Shown here: piece by piece, positions 34,055 through 42,225 of the stretch
Position numbering within the stretch: the stretch's first letter is position 1
Layout: the number at the start of each line of letters is the position of its first letter
NCBI RefSeq assembly: GCF_024138715.1
Contig: NZ_CP092074.1
Location: forward strand, 744,001 to 808,000
DNA length: 64,000 nt
Direction: 5' to 3'
Origin: Emticicia sp. 21SJ11W-3
GTDB lineage: Bacteria > Bacteroidota > Bacteroidia > Cytophagales > Spirosomataceae
Made by a program: the position numbers and the translations under genes
The notes under the pieces: generated by a model
Seen by the model: only the letters and a program-made list of their open reading frames with translations
Told to the model about the DNA's origin: nothing
The model's database searches: none

Positions 34055-35275
34055 ATGAAACACCTGTTCCTGCTGCTTTTACTGCCAATGGCTCTTTTTG
34101 CGCAAAGTAAAAAAGAACAACGCCTGTTGAAAAAGGCCGATAAAATCCATGCACGCGCTTATACAGTAGATACCCATGCCGATGTGCCCATTAACATGTT
34201 GGAGATAGAGGGATTTGATATTGGCATAAAGCATGATTATAGAAAAGACGGTACACAGATTGATTTTCCGCGTATGAAAGAGGGCGGCATGGATGCCATG
34301 TTTTTTGCTGTCTATATGGCGCAGGGCAAACGTACTACTGAAGGAAACGCAGAAGCCAAAGAAAAGGCATTGAAGATATTCAAGGCCATTCATGAGGCCG
34401 TTAAAAAATACCCCGACATGGCCGAACTGGTAACTACCGCCAGAGAAGGATACGCCGTGCATAAAAAAGGGAAACTGGGTGTTTTTATTGGTATGGAAAA
34501 TGGTTGGCCGATAGGGCAGGAGTTATCAAACCTTCAGCTGTATTATGACTTAGGCCTGAGATACATTACCCTTGCTCACTCGTTTAATAATGATATCAGT
34601 GATTCATCAGGTGACCCCGAAGGGGCTGAGCATAACGGCATAAGTAAGTTTGGAGAAGCCTGCATTGCCGAAATGAACAGGCTGGGTATTATAGTTGATG
34701 TATCGCATCTTTCCGATTCAGCCTTTTATGATGTTATGCGTTTAAGTAAGGCACCAGTATTTGCTTCACACTCTTCTTGCCGGGCATTAAGTGATGTTAA
34801 AAGAAACATGACCGACGACATGATTAAACTGATGGCTTCTAAAGGAGGTGTTATTCAGATTAATTTTGTAGCCGATTTCCTGAAGAAGCCTTCGGAGGAA
34901 GTAGCGGTTTCTATCCGTACACTCAGAATGCAGGCCATGCGAGCCGATGCTACGCCGGAAGACAAAAAAAGAATCAATAACGAACTCCGCCAGTTAAAAT
35001 ATAAGTATCCCGGCGATGTACCCAATGTAAAAACCGTTGTTGACCATATTGACCACGTAGTTAAGATTGCTGGTATTGACCATGTAGGTATTGGGATGGA
35101 TATGGACGGAGGCAGCGATGTAATGGGCTGTGAAGACGTAAGCAAAATTAAAAACGTTACAATTGAGTTGTTAAAACGTGGATATACGGCCCGGCAAATA
35201 CGTAAAATTTGGGGTGGTAATACCATGCGAGTATTGGAGGCTGTTGAGAAAACGGCAATCAGATTAAACAAATGA
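34055..35275 (+). CDS. Secreted membrane dipeptidase, peptidase family M19
   Basis: 406 aa from the ATG at 34055 (signal peptide ending LFAQ); the frame is open upstream to 33980 inside the GT2 gene. Renal-dipeptidase family: zinc ligands in VDTHADVPINML, Glu in GMENGWPIG, His in FASHSSCRAL and the GIGMDMDGG segment. It cleaves a dipeptide with a broad C-terminal residue, often D-amino acids from wall or diet. The start is 25 bases after the GT2 stop. It ends 25 bases before a run of nine G. Confidence 0.92.
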   Translation: MKHLFLLLLLPMALFAQSKKEQRLLKKADKIHARAYTVDTHADVPINMLEIEGFDIGIKHDYRKDGTQIDFPRMKEGGMDAMFFAVYMAQGKRTTEGNAEAKEKALKIFKAIHEAVKKYPDMAELVTTAREGYAVHKKGKLGVFIGMENGWPIGQELSNLQLYYDLGLRYITLAHSFNNDISDSSGDPEGAEHNGISKFGEACIAEMNRLGIIVDVSHLSDSAFYDVMRLSKAPVFASHSSCRALSDVKRNMTDDMIKLMASKGGVIQINFVADFLKKPSEEVAVSIRTLRMQAMRADATPEDKKRINNELRQLKYKYPGDVPNVKTVVDHIDHVVKIAGIDHVGIGMDMDGGSDVMGCEDVSKIKNVTIELLKRGYTARQIRKIWGGNTMRVLEAVEKTAIRLNK

Positions 35276-35398
35276 ATCTAAATAGCCATGCCTATTGATT
35301 GGGGGGGGGCTGTTAGATGAAATGTTGCTCTATAAATTGTAAGATTTTTTTTCTGCCCGGTACAATCTGATATTTTTATGCCAAAAAAAAATGATAAA

Positions 35399-35430
35399 TT
35401 GACATATACCGGGTATTATTGTTATCTTTG
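35399..35430 (+). promoter_or_regulatory. Bacteroidetes-type promoter upstream of the first susC
   Basis: TTG (35399-35401, within TTGACA), 21 bases, then TATCTTTG (35423-35430), a full match to the -7 element. It implies a leader of about 620 nt before susC. Confidence 0.6.
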
Positions 35431-35465
35431 TTGAACTATAACAATACTAATATTTTATATAACAA

Positions 35466-35543
35466 ATGTGGCTCTGGATAGGGTATTATATAAAATTACT
35501 TAGAAAAATTTGGAAGCCTTATTCAAACTTTTTAATATTGTAA
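35466..35543 (+). CDS. Possible 25-aa leader peptide
   Basis: Starts about 30 bases after the predicted transcript start and ends in TAA. The peptide (MWLWIGYYIKLLRKIWKPYS...) is Trp/Tyr/Lys-rich and amphipathic. It contains the 12-mer AAAAATTTGGAA found in both susC leaders. It could be translated or chance. Confidence 0.25.
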   Translation: MWLWIGYYIKLLRKIWKPYSNFLIL

Positions 35544-36061
35544 CCAAATGATACAATAATACTTTAATAAAAAACGTAAATATTTACATGGATTATATTA
35601 TACATTAACTATCTGTGATTAATCTGGTTCTCATTTATTTTCTATCAAAACTTCATCGTTTAAGGTTCAAAATGTTAAAATCCGCAATTGTAAAACTAAA
35701 AAGTAAGCATTGATTCATTGCGGTAGTGTTTTTTAAAAATTAAGCAAAATTTAGATGAACCCCGACCTCGGCATCCTTTTTTTGCTCCTCTAATTTCCAC
35801 AGCTTCATAACTCAGTAGTAGATTTATCAAAAAAACAGTTTAAGACGTCTGCAAATTTATTTGTTCCGGATGTTTCATAGTATTTTTATGCTTTTTTTAA
35901 TTTATAAAAAAAACATGAAAAATTTGGAAAATTTAAAGCATGCTTCTATAATTGTGCAAAATACACTTATCAGGATAATTCAATACTTTCCTTTTTAAGT
36001 GAAAAACAAAAATCTTTAATTACAATTTATTTTTTACTTTTTTTTTAACTAAAACAAAACT

Positions 36062-39000
36062 ATGAAACAAAACTACTTTGTGCCCATAAGGGGTGCTCTG
36101 ATTTGTGGACTACTCTGGATGATGTCCATAGTAGCATTTGCACAAAAATCTGTCAGTGGTAAAGTAAGTGATGCGAGAGGGGAAGCCATTCCAGGCGCCA
36201 GTATCTCTGTAAAAGGAACAACAACCGGTACAATTTCAGATGCAGAAGGTAACTTTAAAATTAATGTGCCAACTGCAGGTGGTACTTTGGTAATCAGCTC
36301 AATTGGTTACAAAACTGTTCAGGTTGCTCTAGCTAATCAGAGTACATTGAACATTACTCTTGAAGATGATGCATCAGGTCTTGATGAAGTAGTTGTAACC
36401 GGATACACGGTTGATAAAAGACGTGAGTCTACCGGTGCCATCTCTACTGTAAAAACGAAAGACCTTACTACGGTTCCAAGTTCAAGTGTTGAACAACAGT
36501 TACAAGGTAGAGTAGCGGGTTTAACAGTTGTAACCACCAGCCAGCCTGGTTCTGGCAGCCAGATTCGCGTACGCGGTTTTGGTGCATTTGGTGGTAACGA
36601 GCCTTTGACAATTATAGATGGTTTGCCAAGTACCGATGCAAGTTATCTGAACCCTGAAGATATCGAAACAACAACAGTTTTGAAAGACGCCTCGACAGCT
36701 TCTTTCTACGGTGCCAGAGCTGCTAACGGTGTAATTATTTACACCACTAAGAAAGGTAAGAAAAATGCGAAAAAACTAAACGTAACTTATGATGGTGTGT
36801 TTGGTTTTACAGACCCGGGCAAAGGTCAGCAAATGATGAATCCACAGGATCAGGCAACCTGGACCTGGACGGCATTAAAAAACTCTGGAGCCCCATTGTC
36901 TCACCCTCAATATGGTTCTGGAGCAACTCCAATTATTCCTGATTACCTGAAAGTTGGTGACAGAAGCGGTGTTGTGGGTACTATCGATTTAGCTGCTGAA
37001 AAACTGAAATACAACATAACCGGGCCAACAATCGGTGATTTCTATCAGGTTATTAAAGCAAACAAACAAGGTACTGACTGGTATAAAGAGCTAACCCAAA
37101 CCGGAACAATTCAAAGACACTCACTTGGCTTTGAAGGTGGTGGAGATGCTTCTCGTTTTTTTGTTGGGTTATCACTACTAGACCAACAAGGTATATTGCC
37201 AAGCCAGAGAGCCAAACGTATTGCCATGCGTGTAAACTCTGAGTTTGATCTTTTCAAAAACGTAAGAATCGGTGAAAACATCCAGCTTACGTATCTTCAA
37301 ATCCTTGGCCGTCAGGGTGGTAACAACGGTTTGCAATCATCTCAGGATGAAAACGACATCCTGGCTGCTTTCAGAGCCCCAACAATCCTTCCGGTTCGCG
37401 ATGAGTTCGGTGGTTGGGCTGGTACGACTGCACTTGGATTTGGTCAGGGCTCAAACCCAGTAGCTAACCAACAGGCAGGTAAGTTAAACAAAAACTTTAA
37501 TGGAATTGTTGCGGGTAACTTCTACGTTGAAGTAGATGTTATCAAAGATTTAACATTACGTTCTTCTATTGGTGGAACTTACAACAACTCTTATGGTTGG
37601 GGGTATGGTCGTCCGATTTATGAAACCCTTGAAAACAAAAGTGTGGTATGGTCTTATAACGAGAACGCCCGCTTTAATTTAGCATGGACTTTCACCAATA
37701 CCATTGCGTACAAAAAGAAATTTGGTATACATAATCTAGAGGTTCTGGCTGGTCAGGAAGCACTTAATACCGGATTCGGTAAGAATATTTCTGCTGACGG
37801 TCGTGCGCCTTTCTCTGGTGACCCTAACTATATTACCATTTCTACGCTTGATATCAGAAACCCTGCAAACAGTGGTAAAGAGAATGGCGTTAATTTTAAC
37901 GCGTACTTTGGCAGAGCAGTTTATTCCCTAAAAGATAAATACATTCTTACCGGGATTATCAGACGCGACGGTTCTTCGCGCTTTGGTTCCAATAACAGAT
38001 ATGGTGTGTTCCCTGCAGTATCTGCTGCCTGGAGACTTTCAGACGAACCATTCATGAAGAGCTTGTCTTGGGTAAATGACCTGAAAATCAGAGGGGGTTA
38101 TGGTACAATGGGTAACTCAAACAACGTATCTCCGGTTAACCAGTTCAATCTTTACGAACAAAACGTTGGTACATCAGGTTATGACATTAACGGTACGAAC
38201 GCTGGTATAGTAGGCGGTTTCAGACAGTCACGCATTGGTAACCCAAATGCTAAATGGGAAACCAGTATCACTAAAAACATTGGTTTTGATGGTTCATTCC
38301 TGAAAGGTAAATTGGATGTTATCTTAGATTTGTGGCAAAAAGACACCAAGGACCTACTATATACCTTGCCAATTACACAAACAGTAGGCGGAGCTACCGC
38401 ACCTTCAGTTAACGTGGGTACAATGGTAAACAAAGGTATTGATATTCAGGTTATTACAAGAGGCAAATGGGGTACAGACTTAGGTTATTCATTTGACGTA
38501 ACCGGTAGTTTCCTTAATAACGAAATTACAGAAATTGGTGGAGGTCTTAAATACCTTCAGGATGTGAACCCTGGTTTCAGAGGTGTAAACCCTATACGTA
38601 ACCAATTGGGTTATTCGTTATCTTCTTTCTATGGTTACAAAGTTGTTGGCTTGTTTCAGACGCAAGACCAGGTTAACCAGGCTTTGTTAGAAAAAGCAAC
38701 ACCTGGCGCTGCAATACCAACGCAAGTAGGTGCTGGTCTTGGTCGTTTCCGTTATGCTGACCTGAACGGTGACGGCAAAATTGATGCTGACGACCGTACC
38801 TATTTAGGTAGCCCGGTTCCTAAATTTACAGGTGGGTTAAACTTCAGCCTTTCTTATAAGAATTTTGAGATGCTTGCCTACTTCTATACTTCAATCGGTA
38901 ACAAAATCTTTAATATGTCTAAAAGATTTACAGATTTCTATCCGTTGTTTGCTGGTGCTGCTATCTCTGAGCGTGTTAAAAACTCTTGGAGCCCTGAAAA

Positions 39001-39322
39001 TCCAAATACAGATATCCCACGTTTTGAACAAAATGACGGTTTCAGTACTGGTTCTCAATCAAGCAGTTTCTATGTTGAAGATGGTTCTTATTTAAGATTC
39101 CAAAACCTTTCAATTGCTTACAATGTGCCTAGTGCAATTGCAAGAAAAATGAAATTAGGAAGAATTCGCGTGAATGCCGCAGTTAATAACTTATTCACAG
39201 TTACTAAGTATAGCGGTCTTGACCCTCAAGTGGCAGGTGCTGCTGATACTAACTTTGGGGTAGATTTGGGTAACTTCCCAATGACTCGTCAGGTAACGTT
39301 TGGTTTAAATGTTGGATTCTAA
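36062..39322 (+). CDS. SusC/RagA-family TonB-linked outer membrane protein (first)
   Basis: 1086 aa. Signal peptide (MSIVAFAQ), carboxypeptidase-regulatory-like domain (about 30-110; VSGKVSDARGEAIPGASISV), the region DEVVVTGYTVDKRR, plug domain (LQGRVAGLTVVTT, IRVRGFGAFGGNEPLTIIDG), then a 22-strand barrel ending in an aromatic residue (FGLNVGF). It imports large oligomers together with its SusD lid, powered by TonB. The substrate is not readable from sequence. The first 80 residues are nearly identical to those of the second SusC at 42216, at DNA level too. susD follows after 24 bases. Confidence 0.96.
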   Translation: MKQNYFVPIRGALICGLLWMMSIVAFAQKSVSGKVSDARGEAIPGASISVKGTTTGTISDAEGNFKINVPTAGGTLVISSIGYKTVQVALANQSTLNITLEDDASGLDEVVVTGYTVDKRRESTGAISTVKTKDLTTVPSSSVEQQLQGRVAGLTVVTTSQPGSGSQIRVRGFGAFGGNEPLTIIDGLPSTDASYLNPEDIETTTVLKDASTASFYGARAANGVIIYTTKKGKKNAKKLNVTYDGVFGFTDPGKGQQMMNPQDQATWTWTALKNSGAPLSHPQYGSGATPIIPDYLKVGDRSGVVGTIDLAAEKLKYNITGPTIGDFYQVIKANKQGTDWYKELTQTGTIQRHSLGFEGGGDASRFFVGLSLLDQQGILPSQRAKRIAMRVNSEFDLFKNVRIGENIQLTYLQILGRQGGNNGLQSSQDENDILAAFRAPTILPVRDEFGGWAGTTALGFGQGSNPVANQQAGKLNKNFNGIVAGNFYVEVDVIKDLTLRSSIGGTYNNSYGWGYGRPIYETLENKSVVWSYNENARFNLAWTFTNTIAYKKKFGIHNLEVLAGQEALNTGFGKNISADGRAPFSGDPNYITISTLDIRNPANSGKENGVNFNAYFGRAVYSLKDKYILTGIIRRDGSSRFGSNNRYGVFPAVSAAWRLSDEPFMKSLSWVNDLKIRGGYGTMGNSNNVSPVNQFNLYEQNVGTSGYDINGTNAGIVGGFRQSRIGNPNAKWETSITKNIGFDGSFLKGKLDVILDLWQKDTKDLLYTLPITQTVGGATAPSVNVGTMVNKGIDIQVITRGKWGTDLGYSFDVTGSFLNNEITEIGGGLKYLQDVNPGFRGVNPIRNQLGYSLSSFYGYKVVGLFQTQDQVNQALLEKATPGAAIPTQVGAGLGRFRYADLNGDGKIDADDRTYLGSPVPKFTGGLNFSLSYKNFEMLAYFYTSIGNKIFNMSKRFTDFYPLFAGAAISERVKNSWSPENPNTDIPRFEQNDGFSTGSQSSSFYVEDGSYLRFQNLSIAYNVPSAIARKMKLGRIRVNAAVNNLFTVTKYSGLDPQVAGAADTNFGVDLGNFPMTRQVTFGLNVGF

Positions 39323-39346
39323 CCTAAGTCAAATTAAATTAAAACA

Positions 39347-41068
39347 ATGAAAAAAGTTAAAATATTAATTTCCAGCTTCGTCCTGTTTGCAGGGATGTAC
39401 GCTTGTAAAGATAGCTTCCTGGATGTGCCTGCTACAGGTACACTCTCTAAGGACCAATTGACCGGTACTGCTGGTCTTGAGGGTTCATTAATTGCAGCTT
39501 ATGCACAGCTGAGTGCGCTTAGCCAAACTCACTCTGGTCCGTCAAACTGGCTTATCGGAAGTATCAGAGGCGGTGATGCCAACAAAGGAACTGACCCGGG
39601 TGATGGTACCGAAATGATTCCGGTTCAAAGATATGAGTATGTATCTACTGATCAGGTGGCTGGTAACGTTTACCAAAGTCATTTTGATGGTGTAGCCAGA
39701 GCAAATGCAGTATTAAGTCTGTTGAAAGATGCATTGCCAAGTGTGAAAGAGGCTGACAAAGCAAGAATTGCAGCTGAAGCGCGTTTTATCAGAGGCCATT
39801 TTTACTTCCAGTTGAAGAGAAACTTCAATATGGTTCCTTATGTAGATGAAAACATTGGCGTAGCGAACGGAATTGAGAAAGTTAAAAATGATACAGACCT
39901 TTGGCCAAAAATCGAGGCTGACTTTAAAGCAGCTTATGATGCTTTGCCAGAGACATCTTCTTCGGTAGGTCGTGCTAATAAATGGGCTGCCGCAACTTAC
40001 CTGGCAAAAACGTATTTGTATCAAAAGAAATATGCAGAAGCAAAAGCACTTTTTGATTTGATTATTGCTAACGGTAAAACAACCGGTGGTAAAAAGTATG
40101 CGCTGTTACCAAAGTATTCTGACCTGTACAGAGTTGCCAACGATAATAACGCAGAGTCAGTTTTTGCGGTTCAGGCAACTGTAAAATCAGGTAGCGGTAA
40201 TAATGCTAACGGCGACTTGCAGCTTAACTTCATTCAAGGTGTTGACCCTGGTACCTGTTGCGGTTTCTTCCAGCCGTCGTTCGAGTTTGTAAACTCATTC
40301 CGTACTGATGCCAATGGTTTACCATTGTTGGATAACTCTTACAATCTTGACGCAAATGCAGTTAAAAATGATATGGGTATTAAATCTGATGAGCCTTTTA
40401 CATTAGATGCTGGTCCGTTAGACCCAAGATTAGACCATTCAGTAGGCCGCAGAGGTATTCCGTTCCTTGATTGGGGTCCTCACACTGGTTTCAGCATGAT
40501 TCGTAACCAACCTAACGGTGGCCCTTACTCTCCTAAAAAGTACATCTTTACTAAGGCAGAGAAAGCAGCAGGTTTGACAGAAACAGGAGGTTGGGGACAC
40601 CAGACCTACAATGCCTACAACGTTACTATTATCAGATTTGCAGACGTTCTGTTAATGGCTGCAGAAGCAGAAATTGAAGTGGGTACTTTGGCCAAAGCTT
40701 TGGAATATACTAATATGGTAAGAGGTCGCGCTACTAATGCATCTGATTTTGTTTCAATCAACGGCCAACCAGCCGCTAATTACAAAATTGGTTTGTATAG
40801 CTCGTTCCCAACTAAAGAATATGCAAGAGCCGCTGTTCGTTTTGAAAGAAGATTAGAGTTGGGTATGGAAGGTTATCGTTTCTATGACCTTGTTCGTTGG
40901 AACGAAGACGTAGAAGCTATCAACCGCTATCTGAAATATGACCAGAAGTTTTTACCAGGTGCATTAGGTGGAGCGGTTTACACAGCTAATAAAGCTTTGT
41001 TCCCGATACCACAATCTCAGATTGACCTTGTAGGTTCTAGTGTATTAAAACAAAATCCTGGATATTAA
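39347..41068 (+). CDS. SusD/RagB-family substrate-binding lipoprotein (first)
   Basis: 573 aa. Lipobox Cys in FAGMYACKDSFLDVP, so surface-anchored. The TPR-like helical SusD fold is evident (VARANAVLSLL, AEARFIRGHFYFQLKR, GRANKWAAATYLAKTYLYQK), with a C-terminal RFERRLELGMEGYRFYDLVR and YPIPQ-type ending (LFPIPQSQIDLVGSSVLKQN). It binds substrate on the surface and closes the paired SusC. Cotranscribed with susC; a strong terminator follows. Confidence 0.96.
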   Translation: MKKVKILISSFVLFAGMYACKDSFLDVPATGTLSKDQLTGTAGLEGSLIAAYAQLSALSQTHSGPSNWLIGSIRGGDANKGTDPGDGTEMIPVQRYEYVSTDQVAGNVYQSHFDGVARANAVLSLLKDALPSVKEADKARIAAEARFIRGHFYFQLKRNFNMVPYVDENIGVANGIEKVKNDTDLWPKIEADFKAAYDALPETSSSVGRANKWAAATYLAKTYLYQKKYAEAKALFDLIIANGKTTGGKKYALLPKYSDLYRVANDNNAESVFAVQATVKSGSGNNANGDLQLNFIQGVDPGTCCGFFQPSFEFVNSFRTDANGLPLLDNSYNLDANAVKNDMGIKSDEPFTLDAGPLDPRLDHSVGRRGIPFLDWGPHTGFSMIRNQPNGGPYSPKKYIFTKAEKAAGLTETGGWGHQTYNAYNVTIIRFADVLLMAAEAEIEVGTLAKALEYTNMVRGRATNASDFVSINGQPAANYKIGLYSSFPTKEYARAAVRFERRLELGMEGYRFYDLVRWNEDVEAINRYLKYDQKFLPGALGGAVYTANKALFPIPQSQIDLVGSSVLKQNPGY

Positions 41069-41096
41069 TATCTAAGATATAATAGGATTACTTCAT

Positions 41097-41133
41097 ATAG
41101 GAGATGGCTGACCGCCATCTCCTATTGTTTTTT
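41097..41133 (+). terminator. Terminator after the first susCD pair
   Basis: Perfect 12-bp stem (41097-41108 with 41114-41125), 5-nt loop, then TGTTTTTT. Confidence 0.9.
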
Positions 41134-41756
41134 AACCACCTCAAAAATTGATAATGGAAAATTTGTTGATTTTTTTGCCTTTTGATGTTGTTTTCTTGCA
41201 AAAAGGAGCAGAATATATTGGGAGAACTAACTGGTGATAAGTTAAAGAACGTTTACTTTAAAAACAATACTTAACGCTCGCGGAACCAGTGGCATTATAG
41301 TGATTAGGTTAATTAGATTGAAAGCAGACTAGTTTACAATTGTCAGGCGTTTGGGTAAAGTACAGGTTATAGAGATATAATAATACAAATCAGGTAAGAT
41401 AATCAGGCTGAGGGAAAAGTAAGTTTCTTCGTTTATTGTAACCGTTGAGAAGTTTACAGATTCCCTTTTGATTGAGAGTAGAAAGATAAAAACAAAGATA
41501 GTAGTAAGATAAGCCTTGTTCGGCTGCTTTTATGCCTTGCTTTAAGCCTGGTTTTTAATTTTTTTTAATAAATGAGTTGCTTTTTTTAAAAAACACAAGC
41601 CCTAGATTAAAATTTATAAAATAAATGGAAAAATTTGGAAAAATTAAAGAATTGACATAATTTGCTCCCGTAATGGAAGAGAACGCGATAAACGCATAAT
41701 TTTTTAACCAAAAACATACTTAACCTATAAAATATTCTGCATTAAGGCATTTTTAT

Positions 41757-41790
41757 TTTGTCTGAAGCCTGATTTGTAATAATATATTTG
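41757..41790 (+). promoter_or_regulatory. Bacteroidetes-type promoter for the second susC
   Basis: TTTG (41757-41760), 22 bases, then TATATTTG (41783-41790), a full -7 match. It implies a leader of about 420 nt before the start codon. Confidence 0.6.
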
Positions 41791-41927
41791 ACCTAATTTT
41801 AACTAATACTGATATAAGCCTATGATAAATTTCCCTTGCATCTACTCGTAAAGCATTTGGAATTCTCGGAGCTAACACTTTTGTATTTCAGGTATTAATA
41901 CTGCCTGAGTTTAGATTATAATTTATA

Positions 41928-42225
41928 AGCGTATGAAAGATAATTTCTTTTCGTTCACTGCACGATAAATCCGGATTATCTTAATAAAAATAAAATTTTT
42001 AAGCATGGTAAAACAGGGGCTGAATGTATTTTTCTTCGCCTGTATGTTGCTGTGTCTAATGATTTTCCACAACTAGTTTTAAAACCCTGTTTTTTGTCTG
42101 ATTTTTTAAGCGTATGAAAGATTAAGTTCTTTCCCCGGTTATGTTCTGTCATTAACGGCAGGATATACTGTTTTTTACAATTAATTTTTAATTTTTAACC
42201 AAACAAAACAAGCGTATGAAAGAAA
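41928..42225 (+). repeat. Three copies of the susC start context AAGCGTATGAAAGA
   Basis: Copies at about 41928, 42109 and 42211. The first opens an 11-codon frame (MKDNFFSFTAR), the second a 3-codon frame (MKD), and the third is the real susC start (MKENYF). A weaker fourth copy (AAGCCTATGATAAA) is at about 41817. Confidence 0.7.
42005..42076 (+). CDS. Possible 23-aa hydrophobic leader peptide
   Basis: MVKQGLNVFFFACMLLCLMI and three more residues: one Lys, then a hydrophobic stretch, like a detached signal peptide. It sits between two decoy susC starts. It may be a relic of a susC 5' end. Confidence 0.25.
   Translation: MVKQGLNVFFFACMLLCLMIFHN

Larger units (their letters stand above)
35276..36061. 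other. 786-base AT-rich susC leader/intergenic region
   Basis: Holds a run of nine G (35301-35309), a good promoter (35399-35430), a 25-codon reading frame at 35466-35543, and two copies of the 12-mer AAAAATTTGGAA (35504, 35918). The last 45 bases match the end of the second susC leader. No rho-independent terminator for the preceding dipeptidase gene is obvious. Confidence 0.6.
41069..42215. other. 1.15-kb AT-rich leader of the second susC
   Basis: Holds the terminator of the first pair, a 12-mer AAAAATTTGGAA copy (41629), a full-consensus promoter (41757-41790), and several decoy start contexts: AAGCGTATGAAAGA occurs upstream at 41928-41940 and 42109-42120 as well as at the true start. A short hydrophobic reading frame is at 42005-42076. 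No intact gene is seen between 41134 and 41757. Confidence 0.6.
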
